A model generated the notes under the pieces. The model was not told where the DNA came from, ran no database searches, and saw only the letters and a program-made list of their open reading frames with translations. From positions 86,195,501-86,259,500 of the forward strand of contig NC_091251.1 in the NCBI RefSeq assembly GCF_042477335.2: 64,000 nucleotides of DNA, written 5' to 3'. Numbering within the stretch: position 1 is the stretch's first letter; the number at the start of each line of letters is the position of its first letter. The DNA comes from Ovis canadensis. Lineage: Eukaryota; Chordata; Mammalia; Artiodactyla; Bovidae. The position numbers and the translations under genes are program-made. Below, piece by piece: positions 11,648 through 23,697 of the stretch.

Positions 11648-11850
11648 TTTGTTTTTTTTTTAATATATTTATTTTTCTTTCTTATTTATTTGGCTGCTTT
11701 GGTCTTAGTTGCAGCACATGAGATCTTTGATCTTTGTTGTAGCATGCAAACTCTTAGTTGTGGCGTGTGAGATCTAGGGCGCTGACAAGGGATTGAACGT
11801 GGGCCCCCTGCACTGGGAGTCACAGCCACTGAACCACCAGGGAAGTCCCT
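11648..11850 (-). mobile_element. CHR-type tRNA SINE, longer copy
   Basis: A T-rich tail, the GGTCTTAGTTGCAGCACATG middle and an antisense tRNA head ending ACCACCAGGGAAGTCCC. It lies beside the preceding CHR in the same orientation, but the lengths differ, so these are two insertions. Confidence 0.78.
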
Positions 11851-11997
11851 CAACGAAATCTTAGAACCTCAAACAGTTAAGGAATACTCTGGAAAATACA
11901 ATCTTTATTCTGGACATTACATCCCCATCCTAAAATGTAGGGGTTCCATACTATGGAAAGGGAGAACAGATAATGGGAGACAATTAAGTTTTTATCA

Positions 11998-12522
11998 CAC
12001 TGGAAGGAAAGTTATGACCAACCTAGACAGCATATTCAAAAGCAGAGACATTACTTTGTCAACAAAGGTCCATCTAGTCAAGGCTATGGTTTTTCCAGTG
12101 GTCATGTATGGATGTGAGAGTTGGACTAGAAAGAAAGCTGAGCGCTAAAGAATTGACGCTTTTGAACTGTGGTGTTGGAGAAGACTCTTGAGAGTCCCTT
12201 GGACTGCAAGGAGATCCAACCAGTGCATCCTAAAGGAGATCAGTCTTGGGTGTTCATTGGAAGGACTGATGTTGAAGCTGAAACTCCAATACTTAGGCCA
12301 CCTGATGCGAAGAGCTGACTCATTTGAAAAGACCCTGATGCTGGGAAAGATTGAGGGCAGGAGGAGAAGGGGACGACAGAGGATGAGATGGTTGGATGGC
12401 ATCACTGACTCAATGGACATGGGTTTGGGTGGACTCCGGGAGTTGGTGATGGACAGGGAGGCCTGGTGTGCTGCGGTTCATAGGGTTGCAAAGAGTTGGA
12501 CATGACTGAGCGACTGAACTGA
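11998..12522 (+). mobile_element. Bov-B 3' end fragment
   Basis: Starts within reverse-transcriptase sequence (TGGAAGGAAAGTTATGACCA) and runs to the 3' tail GAGCGACTGAACTGAC. The 105-codon frame at 12188-12505 is a remnant of the Bov-B C-terminal coding region. Opposite in orientation to the fragment at 10819-11145. Confidence 0.88.
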
Positions 12523-12934
12523 CCTTCATTTTTCATATAACAAAACTGATGCAAAGTGTGGTTACATTATTTTCATGGTGCATTCAGGGATTTCAAGCAG
12601 TTTCTTTTGGCTGATGCACAAGTGTAAAAGTGGGAGGAATGAAAGGTGATGAGGATGCAAAGTTGTATGATTTTAATTCTGACATGTCACATGATCAAAA
12701 AGGTAATGGCTAGTGAAAAGCACAAAACCCAGGCAGCACTAAAGTGCAGAAGACATAAGATGAGTAATCTCAAAGCTAGATAGCTGAGAGTTAGTTTGTG
12801 GATCTGAGAGATGTATTTACTAATGAGTCAGTAAATTGAATAATAAATTAATTCAAATAATATTACCAACATCAGAAGCAATCAGTGTTGTAAACTTTGC
12901 CAAAAAGACCACAAAACTCATCTGACACATTTTT
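12523..12934. other. No gene recognised
   Basis: AT-rich, no motif seen. Confidence 0.5.
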
Positions 12935-13400
12935 CAGTTTCTCTTTAAAATTTTATTTTACTTAAGTATTATGGGCTCCCCAGGTGGTACTAGTATTAAA
13001 GAATCCACTTGCCAAAGCAGGAGACATAAGGGATGAGGGCTCAATCCCTGGCTCGAGAAGATCCCCAGAGGAGGGCATGGCAACCCACTTCAGCACTCTT
13101 GCCCGGAGAATCCCATGTACACAGAAGCCTGGCAGGCTACTATTCATAGGGTCAGAAAGAGTTGGATACAACTGAAGCGACTTAGCAAGCACACACACGT
13201 AGTTGATTTACAGTGTTTTGTCAGTTTATGGTGTACAGGAAAATGACTGTTTTACATACATATTCTTTTTCACAATCTTTCCCATTATGGTTTATTAGAA
13301 AGTACTGAATATAGTTCCCTGTGCTATGTAGTTGGACATTGTCTGTTTTATACGTAGTAGTTTTTCTTTTAATTTTTGAATATCTACCTCCCCTCTAAAC
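12935..13400 (-). mobile_element. L1 3' end, interrupted by Bov-tA
   Basis: A T-rich start, GTTGATTTACAGTGTTTTGT, then AATATAGTTCCCTGTGCTAT: the antisense 3' end of an artiodactyl L1. It is split by the Bov-tA at about 12969-13198. Confidence 0.7.
12969..13198 (+). mobile_element. Bov-tA SINE
   Basis: Sense Bov-tA: tRNA head (GGGCTCCCCAGGTGGTACTA), then the Bov-A part, ending CGACTTAGCAAGCACACACA. Confidence 0.9.
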
Positions 13401-14088
13401 AATAGTCCAATAAAGATGTAATAATTTGCATTTAATGCATGTTGATTAAACCATGCAAGTTAATCCTTCCCTCACAAATATTGACTCAGTGATAAAATGA
13501 AAATTGTTTTGAAATAACACATACACAGAATTGAAGTAGTCTTTCTGTTGAAGAACAACTATTCATCAACCCCAACCTACTTTTTCACACCCTTCTCTGA
13601 ACCCATGTGCTTCCGAGGAGCATGTGCTATCTTCAGCCCTAAAGGCAATGAATCACGACTGGGCCAGTCGGTGGTGATGGCATTCCTCTTGCTAGTGATT
13701 GTTTTTGGTTTGGGCACACATGAAATTTCAGCCAATGACACTTGCTACAAGGCTTCTCAGTAAATATATGTAAACATTAATTAATAAAAAGTATCAAAAG
13801 CCAAGTATCAAGTATCAGAAGCAAAGTAAAAAGTATCAGAAGCTGCTCTCCCATTAAACATTGTTGAGTATGGATGTTCTTATTGGCTGATTGTAGTCAT
13901 CTTGTGAACTTGAACCTGACAAGATGAAAACTGGCAGAGCAGAAAAATGGAAAGAATTTGCATTCTTGCTAGCAACCCTGGCAATGCTTTACTTCTGAAC
14001 TTATGCCAGGTAGTATGTTCCTCATTTGGTTAATTTGAATTGAGCTGTTATTTGCAGCCAAAACTATCCTGATATTCTACCACAAGGT
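13401..14088. other. No gene supported; old repeat possible
   Basis: It contains a 71-codon frame at 13548-13763 with a hydrophobic stretch near residues 43-56. The surrounding phrasing (GGGCCAGTCGGTGGTGATGG, TTTCAGCCAATGACA) reminds me of an old interspersed repeat I cannot name. I do not call the frame a gene. Confidence 0.4.
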
Positions 14089-14271
14089 GTGAGTGAAAGT
14101 TGCTCAGTCATGTCCAACTCTTTGCAACCCCATGTACTACACAGTCCACGGGATTCTCCAGGAGTGAGTAGCTTTTCCCTTCTCCAGGGGATCTTCCCAA
14201 ACCAGGTATCAAACCCAGTCTCCCCCATTCCGGGTGGCTTCTGTACTAAATGAGCTATCAAGGAAGCCCAC
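14089..14271 (-). mobile_element. Bov-tA SINE
   Basis: Antisense Bov-tA with a small internal deletion in the Bov-A part (about 14150-14170). tRNA head at the right end (GAGCTATCAAGGAAGCC). Confidence 0.83.
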
Positions 14272-14728
14272 ATATAACAAAAATCAACTATAAAAACAGA
14301 AATCTCTTTTCCTTTCTCTTCTACTTTTCTTCTCTAGAGGGGATCACTTTCAACTTTTAACTGGTTTGGCAGATGATTTACTTACATACTTCTAAATATT
14401 GATAATATGCTTACCTTGCTATTTTCTTGATTTTTCCATAGAAAGAATGCCAAATTTTTACTGTGGAAAAGGAAGCTAAGCATTTGCACACCCCTTCCAC
14501 TTCCCTTCCCTGCTGTTAACATAGTTTTACAACTTTTGATTAGATCAATATTGTACTTCCATGATGACTTCATAAATATTATTCACCACTGGGTCAAACA
14601 GTATACTATATTTCCATTTCTTTTCTCATACAATTTTCCCCCTTAGAGTTAAAAATCACCCCCCACCTCTTTTAATTGCATAGTTTTCCATGTGCCTATA
14701 ATTAGTTCTCAAACCCTCCAATGGGCCT
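14272..14728. other. No gene recognised
   Basis: AT-rich, no support for coding or a named repeat. Confidence 0.45.
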
Positions 14729-16925
14729 GTTCAGTTCAGTTCAGTTGCTCAGTCGTGTCTGACTCTTTGCGACCCTATGGACTGCAGCATGCGGGCTTCC
14801 CTATCCATCACCACCTCCCAGGGCTTGCTCAAACTCATGCCCATCGAGTCGGTGATGCCATCTAACCATCTCATCCTCTGTGTCCCCTTCTCCTCCTGTC
14901 TTCAATTTTTCCTAGCATCAGGGTCTTTTCCAGTGAGTCAGCTCTTTACAACAGGTGGCCAAATTATTGGAGTTTCAGCTTAAGCATCAGTCCTTCCAAA
15001 GAATATTCAGGACTGATTTCCTTTAGGATTGATTTGCTTGATTTCCTTGCAGTCCAAGAGACTCTCAAGAGTCTTCTCCAACACCACAGTTCAAAACCAT
15101 CAATTCTTCAGTGCTCAGCTTTCTTTATAGTTCAGCTCTCACATCCATACATGACTACTGGACAAATGATAGCTTTGACTAGACGGACCTTTGTTGGTAA
15201 AGTAATGTCTCTAGTTTTTAACATTCTATCTAGGTTGGTCATAGTATTTCTTCCAAGGAGCAAGTGTCTTTTAATTTTGTGGCTGCAGTCACCATCTGCA
15301 GTGATTTTGTAGCCCCCCAAAATAAAATCTGTCACTGTTTCCATTGTTTCCTCATTTATTTGCCATGAAGAAATGGGACCGGATGCCATGATCTTGGTAT
15401 ATTAGTGTTGAGTTTTAAGCCAGCTTTTTCACTCTCCTCTTTCATTTTCATCAAGAGGCTCTTTAGTTCCTCTTCACTTTCTGCCATTAGGGTTGTGTCA
15501 TCTGCATATCTGAGGTTATTGATATTTCTCCCAGCAATCTTGATTCCAGCTTGTGCTTCATCTAGCCTGGCATTTCACATGATATACTCTGCATGTGAGT
15601 TAAATAAGCAGGGTGACAATATACAGCCCTGACGTACTCCTTTCCCTATTTGGAACCAGTCTGTTGTTCCATGTCCAGTTCTAATTCTTGCTTCTTGACC
15701 TGCATACAGATTTCTCAGGAGGCAGGTCAGGTGGTCTGGTATTCCCATCTCTTTCAGAAATTTCCAGTTTGTTGTGATCACACAAAGGCTTTGGTGTAAT
15801 CAATACAGAAGTAGACATTTTTCTGGAATTCTCTTGCTTTTTCTACGATCCAGCAGATGTTGGCAATTTGATCTTCTGGTTCCTCTGCCTTTTCTAAATA
15901 AAGCTTGAACATCTGGAATTTCATGGTTCATGTACTGTTGAAGCCTGGTTTGGAGAATTTTGAGCATTCCTTTGCTAGTGTGTGAGATGAGTGCAATTGT
16001 GCAGTAGTTTGAGCATTCTTTGGCATTGCCTTTCTTTGGGATTGGTATGAAAAATGACCTTTTCCAGTCTGGCGGCCACTGCTGAGTTTTCCAAATTTGT
16101 TGGCATATTGAGTGCAGCACTTTCACAGCCTCATCTTTTAGGATTTGAAATAGCTCAACTGGAATTCCATCACCCCCACTAGCTTTGTTCATGGCAATGC
16201 TTCCTTAGGCCCACTTGACTTCGCATTCCAGGATGTCTGGCTCTAGGTGAGTGATCACAGCATCATGTTAGCTGGGTCATGAAGATTGTTTTTCTATAGT
16301 TCTTCTGTGTGTTGTTGCCACCTCTTCTTAATATCGTCTGCTTTTGTTAGGTTCATACTGCTTCTGTCCTTTATTGTGCCCATCTTTGCATGAAATGTTC
16401 ACTTGTTTTCCCTGATTTTCTTGAAGAGATCTCTAGTCTTTACCATTCTATTGTTTTCCTCTGTTTCTTTGCATTGATCACTTAGGAAGGCTTTCTTATC
16501 TCTCTTCGCTATTCTTTGAAACTCTGCATTCAGATGAGTGTATCTTTCCTTTTCTCCTTTGCCTTTTGCTTCTCTTCTTTTCCCAGTTATTTGTAAGGTC
16601 TCCTCAGACAACCATTTTGCCTTTTGCGTTTCTTTTTCTTGGGGATGGTCTTGATCACTGCCTCCTGTACAATGTCAAGAAACTGTCCACAGTTCTTCAG
16701 GTACTCCATCAGATCTAATCCCTTGAACCTATTTGTCACTTCCACTTACAATCTTAAGGGATTTGATTTAGGTCATACCTGAATGGTCTAGTGGTTTTCC
16801 CCACTTTCTTCAATTCAGTCTGAATTTTGCAATAAGGAGTTCACGATCTTAGCCACAGTCAGCTGCTGGTCTTGTTTGTGCTGACTGTATAGAGCTTCTC
16901 CATCTTTGGCTGCAAAGAATATAAT
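14729..16925 (-). mobile_element. Bov-B LINE, antisense, 5'-truncated (about 2.2 kb)
   Basis: Runs from the antisense 3' tail (14729) through reverse-transcriptase and linker sequence to CTTTGGCTGCAAAGAATATA, just short of the endonuclease region. Open stretches at 15132-15389, 15575-15781, 15800-16192 and 16399-16611 (all minus) belong to one ancestral frame broken by shifts and stops. The 15800-16192 piece has the [11 protein letters not shown] motif. Confidence 0.9.
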
Positions 16926-17490
16926 CAGTGTGGTAGCAGGAGCCATGGCTATCTGTTGCAGGGGTCTTTGGTTCACGGTGTGGTTGTTATCAGGAAGGTG
17001 AGGCAGAGGTCGTGGAAGTCTGGGGCAGTAGACAGAACACTTACACGTGTGTGGTTTGTTGTGTGGGTTGCAGTTGCATTTCTGGGCTTGGATGGGGCTT
17101 CATTGCAAAGAATGAAGTTGTGATGGAGCTAGAGACTGATGAAAGGACCAGAGCCTGAAGCTCTGAAAGTCATGAGGGGCGTAGGTATGGAATAGGAATG
17201 TCCTTGGAAGGAAAGCTGCAGCTACCTGGGTGACACAGCCTGTGGCGTAACCCCTTTGGAGGAGGTCGTCATTAACCCCACCCACCATATAGCTGCCAAG
17301 CAGATGACCCACAAACTGCAGAAATGGGGTTGTAATATCCCATCAATGTGATCTTTTCTTTCCTGTTAAAATGACTGTCTTTGCTTTCTCTCCTCCCTCT
17401 CTCATTCTCCCTGTTTCTGAACCCTCTTCCATTACTTTCTCCTTCCATACTAGGCAACCACCCTATGGTGATTAACACATATAATCATCT
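16926..17490. other. Unassigned segment, more GC-rich than its surroundings
   Basis: Between the Bov-B and an old L1 lies a segment of roughly balanced base composition (about 16930-17330) followed by a pyrimidine-rich stretch. The minus-strand frames at 17100-17312 and 17272-17478 have no recognisable domain. It could be an old LTR or other repeat. Confidence 0.4.
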
Positions 17491-17499
17491 GTATGTGCT

Positions 17500-18280
17500 T
17501 GCAAAATGGGAATTGCTTTTTGTATATTTTAAATTTATATAAATGGTTTTCCCACACATGCATTCCATTTCTTACTATTTTCATTGGGTACTATATTTTT
17601 ATGATTAAGCCATATGTCTGAAGTATATAGATCTAGTTGGTGGTTTGTTAAGTGTTGCAGAATACTTCATGGTGTACATCCATCACATTTTTACCTGTTT
17701 CCCAGGGATGCATATCCAGATTTGCCTACTACTCTATGACAGCACAAACAATGCCCAACAATGAACCTGGATGCAAATATCTTTGGGCTATCACATCGCA
17801 GAGTGTAATGGCTAGGTCAGAGGGTACATGAACAAGTGCTTTTGCTCTCCAGAATAGCTGTATCTGTGTGTCTACACTGCCATCAGCACTGCAGTAGGGT
17901 TCCTCTGTGCCCACGTGTCCAACATTTTGGTATCATTTAATTTCCTAATTTTTTTAATTCTAAAAGACATGATTAAGTCCAAAAAGTTTTTTAATTCTAA
18001 AAGGTGATTAAGTCTTCATTTTTCTGACTGCCAAGAAGTTTGACAATTTTTGTGGGTTTCATCTGAAATTTGCCTTTATATATTTATTGCTAATTTTTCC
18101 ATTGGTATTTTCCCTTATTGATTTGCAGAATTCCTTCTATAGTCTGTTTACCCACTCATTGATTCCAAGTATTTTTTCTTCCATCTGTCATTTATCTATA
18201 GATCTTTTGTGACCAGAATGCCTTATACTGTATACTTTTGAAGTTTAAGAAGCCATTTACCATCTCTAAATTAGAGCTAG
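17500..18280 (-). mobile_element. Old L1, antisense, 3' part
   Basis: Phrases such as GCAAATATCTTTGGGCTATC, TAATGGCTAGGTCAGAGGGT and CTACACTGCCATCAGCACTG match, in diverged form, the reverse complement of L1 ORF2 C-terminal / 3' UTR sequence. Interrupted at 18293 by Bov-B. Confidence 0.65.
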
Positions 18281-18292
18281 TCTCATTTAAGA

Positions 18293-18936
18293 TCATGGCA
18301 TCTGGTCCTATCACTTCATGGCAAATAGATGGGGAAAATGTGGCAACAGTGCCAGATTTCATTTTCTTGGGCTTCAAAATGAAGGCAGACAGTCCCAGCA
18401 GCCATGAAATTAAAAGACACTTGCTCCTTGAAAGAATAGCTATGACAAACCAAGAGTGTATTAAAAAGCAGAGACATCACTTTGCCAGCAAAGTCCATAT
18501 ACTCAAAGCTATGGTTTTTCCAGTAGTCATGCACAGATGTGAGAGTTGGACTGTAAAGGCTGAATACCAAAGAACTGATGCTTTCAAACTGTGGTGTTGG
18601 AGAAGACTCTTGAAAGTCCCTTGGAGAGCAAGGAGATCAAACCTGTCAATCTTAAAGGAAATTGACCCTGAATATTCATTGGAAGGACTGATGCTCCAAT
18701 ACCTTAGGCACCTGATGTGAAAAGCTGACTCACTGGAAAAGACCCTGATTCTGGGAAAGATTGAGGGCAAGTGGAGAAGGGGACAATAGAGGATGAGATG
18801 GTTGGATGGCATCACTGACCCAATGGACATGAGTCTGAGCAAACTCAGAAAGATGGTGAAGGACAGGTAAGCCTGGCATGCTGCAATTCACGGGGTCACA
18901 AGAGTTGGACAAGGCTTATCAACTGAATGACATTTA
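18293..18936 (+). mobile_element. Bov-B 3' fragment with 10-bp target-site duplication
   Basis: A 5'-truncated Bov-B (starting TCATGGCATCTGG) to its 3' end. A perfect duplication TCATTTAAGA flanks it at 18283-18292 and 18937-18946, so both edges are exact. A decayed reverse-transcriptase C-terminal frame is readable up to about 18720. Confidence 0.92.
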
Positions 18937-18974
18937 TCATTTAAGAAATCTAGTTTTGTTTTTCTGTATATAGT

Positions 18975-19251
18975 AAGCTGCTGCTGCTGCCAAGTCACTT
19001 CAGTCGTGTCTCACTCCGTATGACCCCATAGACAGCAGACCACCAGGCTCCGCCATCCCTGGGATTCTCCAGGCAGGAACACTGGAGTGGGTTGCCATTT
19101 CCTTTTCCAATGCATGAAAGTGAAAAGTGAAAGTGAAGTCGCTCAGTCGTGTCCGACTCTTCGAGACCCCATGGACTGTAGCCCACCAGGCTCCTCCGTC
19201 CATGGGATTTTCCAGGCAAGAGTACTACAGTGGGTTGTCATTTCCTTCTCA
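18975..19251 (-). mobile_element. BovA2 SINE
   Basis: Antisense BovA2 dimer: (GCT)n at the left, AAAGTGAAAAGTGAAAGTGA linker near 19117, ending at TTTCCTTCTC. Confidence 0.92.
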
Positions 19252-19341
19252 AATATAGTTAGCTAGTATCCTTTAAATAACTTAATGAAAAAACTTTCCT
19301 TTTTCATTATGTCACCTTTATAAAATATTAAGTTGCCATAT

Positions 19342-20496
19342 CAGTCAGTTCAGTTCAGTCGCTCAGTCGTGTCCAACTCTTTGTGACCCCATGAATCACA
19401 GCACACCAGGCCTCCCTGTCCATCACCATCTCCCGGAGTTCACTCAGACTCATGTCCATGGAGTCCGTGATGCCATCCAGCCATCTCATCCTCTGTCATC
19501 CCCTTCTGCTCCTGCCCCCAATCCCTCCCAGCATCAGAGTCTATTCCAATGAGTCAACTCTTCCCAGGAGGTGGCCAAAGTACTGGAGTTTCAGCTTTAG
19601 CATCGTTCCTTCCAAAGAAATCCCAGGGCTGATCTCCTTCAGAATGGACTGGTTGGATTTCCTTGCAGTCCAAGGGACTTGCAAGAGTCTTCTCCAACAC
19701 CACAGTTCAAAAGCATCAATTCTTCGGTGCTCAGCCTTCTTCACAGTCCAACTCTCACATCCATACATGACCACAGGAAAAACCATAGCCTTGACTAGAC
19801 GGACCTTAGTCGGCAAAGTAATGTCTCTGCTTCTGAATATACTATCTAGATTGGTCATAACTTTTCTTCCAAGGAGTAAGCGTCTTTTAATTTCATGGCT
19901 GCAGTCACCATCTGCAGTGATTTTGGAGCCCCCCCAAAATAAAGTCTGACACTGTTTCCACTGTTTCCCCATCTATTTCCCATGAAGTGATGGGACCAGA
20001 TGCCATGATCTTCGTTTTCTGAATGTTGAGCTTTAAGCCAACTGTTTCGCTCTCCTCTTTCACTTTCATCAAGAGGCTTTTTAGTTCCTCTTCACTTTCT
20101 GCCATAAGGGTGGTGTCATCTGCATATCTGAGGTGATTGATATTTCTCCCAGCAATCTTGATTCCAGCTTGTGTTTCTTCCAGCGCAGCGTTTATCACGA
20201 TGTACTCTGCATAGAAGTTAAATAAGCAGGGTGACAACATACAGCCTTGACGTACTCCTTTTCCTATTTGGAACTAGTCTGTTGTTCCATGTCCAGTTCT
20301 AACTGTTTCTTCCTGACCTGCATACAGATTTCTCAAGAGGCAGGTTAGGTGGTCTGGTATTCCCATCTCTTTCAGAATTTTCCACAGTTGATTGTGATCC
20401 ACACAGTCAAAGGCTTTGGCATAGTCAATAAAGCAGAAATAGATGTTTTTTCTGGAACTCTCTTGCTTTTTCCATGATCCAGTGGATGTTGGCAAT
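19342..20496 (-). mobile_element. Bov-B LINE, antisense, 5'-truncated (about 1.15 kb)
   Basis: Antisense 3' tail at 19342. Minus-strand frames at 19541-19972, 19905-20240 and 20274-20495 cover the reverse-transcriptase palm, with RYADDTTLMAE and FIDYAKAFD motifs, split by frameshifts. Relatively little diverged from the longer copy at 33.3 kb. Confidence 0.92.
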
Positions 20497-20546
20497 CCAT
20501 GCTTTATCTCTGAGTTCTATTTATTTGCATTGTTCTCTGGCCATAT

Positions 20547-20848
20547 AGTAGCTTCCCTGGTAGCTGATGAAGAATCCACCTACAATGCAGGAGACCCTGT
20601 TCGATTCCTGGTTCAGGAAGATCCACTGAAGAAGAGATAGGCTACCCATCCCAGCATTCTTGGGCTTTCCTTGTAGCTCAGCTGGTAAAGAATCTGCCTG
20701 CGATGCGGGAGACCTGGGTTCAATCCTTGGGTTGGGAAGATTCCCCTGGAGAAGGGAAAGGCTACCCATTCCAATATTCTGGCCTGGAAAATTTCATGGG
20801 GTCACAAAGAGTCAGACACCACTGAACGACCTTCACTTTCACTTTCAA
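20547..20848 (+). mobile_element. Bov-tA SINE with duplicated tRNA head
   Basis: Two successive tRNA-like heads (20549-20655 and 20668-20760) precede one short Bov-A end (GGGGTCACAAAGAGTCAGAC). This is the dimeric Bov-tA form. Confidence 0.85.
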
Positions 20849-20859
20849 ATAGATATCCT

Positions 20860-21591
20860 GTAATCTTGGTCAATTCTGGGATAGTTTTTAACTTTTGCTT
20901 TTGTTAAATGATGTTTGGATTTTTGTAGACTGACCGTCCTCTGGCAACTTCGCTGAACCTCTTTATAGTTCGAATAGTTTGCTAACTGTTGGATTTTTCA
21001 GGTATTTTTTATTTGCAAAGGAGTTTTTTTCCCTCTTCTCTTCCAATCCTTACACATTATAGTTTTTTTTAAATCATTCCTTATAGTATTAGCCAGAATC
21101 TGTACTACTACACTAGGCTTCCTCATTGCATTCCGGTCTCAATTTCTCAAAGAAAATGTATTTTAATCTAACATTTCTCCACTAAGAATTACATTTAGTG
21201 CATATTTTTTATATGTGAATTTTAACCAAGTTAAAATTATTCTATTGATAGCTTGAGGTTTAGATTTTTCATAAATAGGTATGAAGCCTTAACACGTGTT
21301 TTTCTATGTCATTCTTTGTCTATCACTCTGATAGATTTTCTGATGTTGAGTCACCCTAGCATCCCTGAGATAAGCCCTATTTGTCATGTTTTTAAAAAAT
21401 ACACCATTAGATTTGGTAGCTAATATTTTAAACTGTGAATATATATTCATAACAAGCAAAACAAGCCTTTTTCTTCATTTTCATCTGACTTTGGAATCAA
21501 TGCTACATTTGTCAATAATTACATTTGTAAATTCCATTTGTCAATAATTAAGACTGCCACCTAGCTTTTTGGTTCATATTTGTTTGGTGTA
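20860..21591 (-). mobile_element. Old L1 ORF2 segment, antisense
   Basis: TGTTGAGTCACCCTAGCATC, followed by GAGATAAGCCCTATTTGTCA, is the diverged reverse complement of the L1 reverse-transcriptase region. Very AT-rich and without frames. Confidence 0.65.
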
Positions 21592-22640
21592 TCTTTTTTT
21601 TTTTTTTGCAACAGCTTTATTCAGATGTACTTCACATATAATTCATTTATTTGAAGTGTACAACTTAATAGTTTTTAATATGCCCAGAGTTATGCAACCA
21701 TAACCACGATCAATTTTTGAATATTTTCATCATCCCCAAAAGAAATCCTATCAGCAATCAACCATCAACCCTTCCATTTTCCCCCCACCTCCCAGCCCCA
21801 GGCAAATACTGTATATATGTTCTCTTTATAGATTTGACTATTCTGAAAATTTGATGTAAATGGAATCATACATATGTAGTCTTTTGTGGCTATCTTTACT
21901 TAGCGTGTTTTCAAGATTCATCAGAGTTGTAGCATACATTAGTACATGGATGAATATTTCTTTCCTTTTCATGGATGAATAATATTCCACCATATGTGTA
22001 CTTTTATCCATTCATCAACTGATGGACATTTGAATTTCCCACTTTTGGTTATTGTGAATAACTGTTATGAATATTCATATAAAAGTTTTTGTGTGGATTT
22101 GTCTTCAATTCTCTTCAGCATATACCTAGGAGTGAAACTGTTGCATCAAATAGCAACTGTTTGAAGAGTTGTCAGACTGCAGCTGTACCATTTTATATTC
22201 CTAATAGCAGTGTATGAAGCTTTCTCTACACTCTCACCAATACTTTTTTTTTTTTTAATTATAGCCATCCTAGTGAGTGTGAAATGGTATCTCACTGTGG
22301 TTTCAATTTGCATTTCCCTACTGACTAATGATATTAAGCATCTTTTTGTGTGTGTTTATTGACCACTTGTATATTTTCTTTGGAGAAATGTCTATTCAGA
22401 TCCTTTGACCATTGAAAAAATTGGGCGGTCTTATTATTGTCATTACACTTGACACTCTTGTTGGGCCTTTCAACCTGAAGATAAGTTCTGGGATAGCCTC
22501 TTATTTCATTTTAATAATTGAATTTTTTCCCACTTACAACATAGTCAGCATTACCTCATATCCTAAATATGTTAAAAACATGGCTTTTCATTTTTACATA
22601 GTCCTCTATCAAAAGATCTAAATGTATCAGAGATTTTAAG
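21592..22640 (-). mobile_element. L1 3' end, antisense
   Basis: Begins with a poly-T run (21594-21607), the complement of an L1 A-tail. It continues through GGATGAATAATATTCCACCA and GTGAAATGGTATCTCACTGT, both standard antisense L1 3' phrases. A second T-run at 22244-22256 is internal. May be a separate insertion from the L1 to its left. Confidence 0.75.
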
Positions 22641-22916
22641 CAGCATGCTGCTGCTAAGTCACTTCAGTAGTGTCCGACTAAGTGTGAACCCATAGACGGC
22701 AGCCCACCGGGCTCCCTCGTCCCTGGGATTCTCCAGGCAAGAACATTGGAGTGGGTTGCCATTTCCTTCTCCAATGCATGAAAGTGAAAAGTGAAAGTGA
22801 AGTCGCTTAGTCGTGTCCGACTCTTAGCGACCCCATGGACTGCAGCCTACCAGGCTCCTCTGTCCATGGGATATTCCAAGCAAGAGTACTGGAGTGCGGT
22901 GCCATTGCCTTCTCTG
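22641..22916 (-). mobile_element. BovA2 SINE
   Basis: Antisense BovA2 dimer, complete. Flanks TTAAGCAGCATG and TTAAGCCGCATG (about 22636-22647 and 22917-22928) look like a duplication with one mismatch. Confidence 0.9.
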
Positions 22917-22928
22917 TTAAGCCGCATG

Positions 22929-23256
22929 AGGCATTATCAAACCTGTGTTTTTGATGTTCAGTCAAGAAGAGTAGAGAAAATGAACTGGAGTAGATAAGAG
23001 TCTATAATCTTGAGAGAAATGATGGAAGTCTTATCTAAGGCAGTAGTGGTAGGGGGTAAAGCAAAAAAAAGATGACAAGTTTCTACTTCTATTAGGAAGT
23101 AGAATGGCACAGGACTTGGTGGGTGATTAAGAGAAAAAGGAAAACTACTAAGTTGCCCTCAGGTGTATGGTTTGGATAATACCAAGCATAGTTGAATTTC
23201 TTGAAATAAGAATCATGTATTTTCAATATGTTTAATAGTTACTTACCTATTGTTTG
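22929..23256. other. No gene recognised
   Basis: Unique-looking sequence without a supported frame. Confidence 0.45.
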
Positions 23257-23454
23257 GGCTTCCCTTGTGGCTCAGCTGGTAAAGAATCTGCCTGCAATGC
23301 AGGAGATCCAGGTATGATCCCTGGGTTTGGAAGATTCTCTAGAGAAGGGAAAGGCTACCCACTCCAGTATTCTGACCCGGAGAATTCCATGGACTATAGA
23401 GTCCATGGGGTCGCAAAGAGTTGGACACGACTGAGAGACTTTCAGTTTCACTTA
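23257..23454 (+). mobile_element. Bov-tA SINE
   Basis: Sense Bov-tA: tRNA head GGGCTTCCCTTGTGGCTCAG at 23257, ending CTGAGAGACTTTCAGTTTCA. Confidence 0.9.
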
Positions 23455-23477
23455 TTGTTCAGTCTCACTTGAGTTAA

Positions 23478-23697
23478 GTTAAGTGAGTAAGTAAGTGAAG
23501 CAGCTCAGTCCTGTCCAACCCTTTGCAACCCGGTGGACTGTAGACTACCACGCTTCTCCATCCATGGGATTCTCCAGGAAAGAATACTGGAGTGGGTTAC
23601 CATTTCCTTCTCCAGGGGATCTTCCCGACCCAGGGATCGAACCCAGGTCTCCCACGTTAGAGGGAGACACTTTAACCTCTGAGCCACCAGGGAAGAT
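23478..23697 (-). mobile_element. Bov-tA SINE
   Basis: Antisense Bov-tA directly after the sense copy, making a head-out inverted pair. tRNA head at the right end (GAGCCACCAGGGAAG). Confidence 0.9.
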
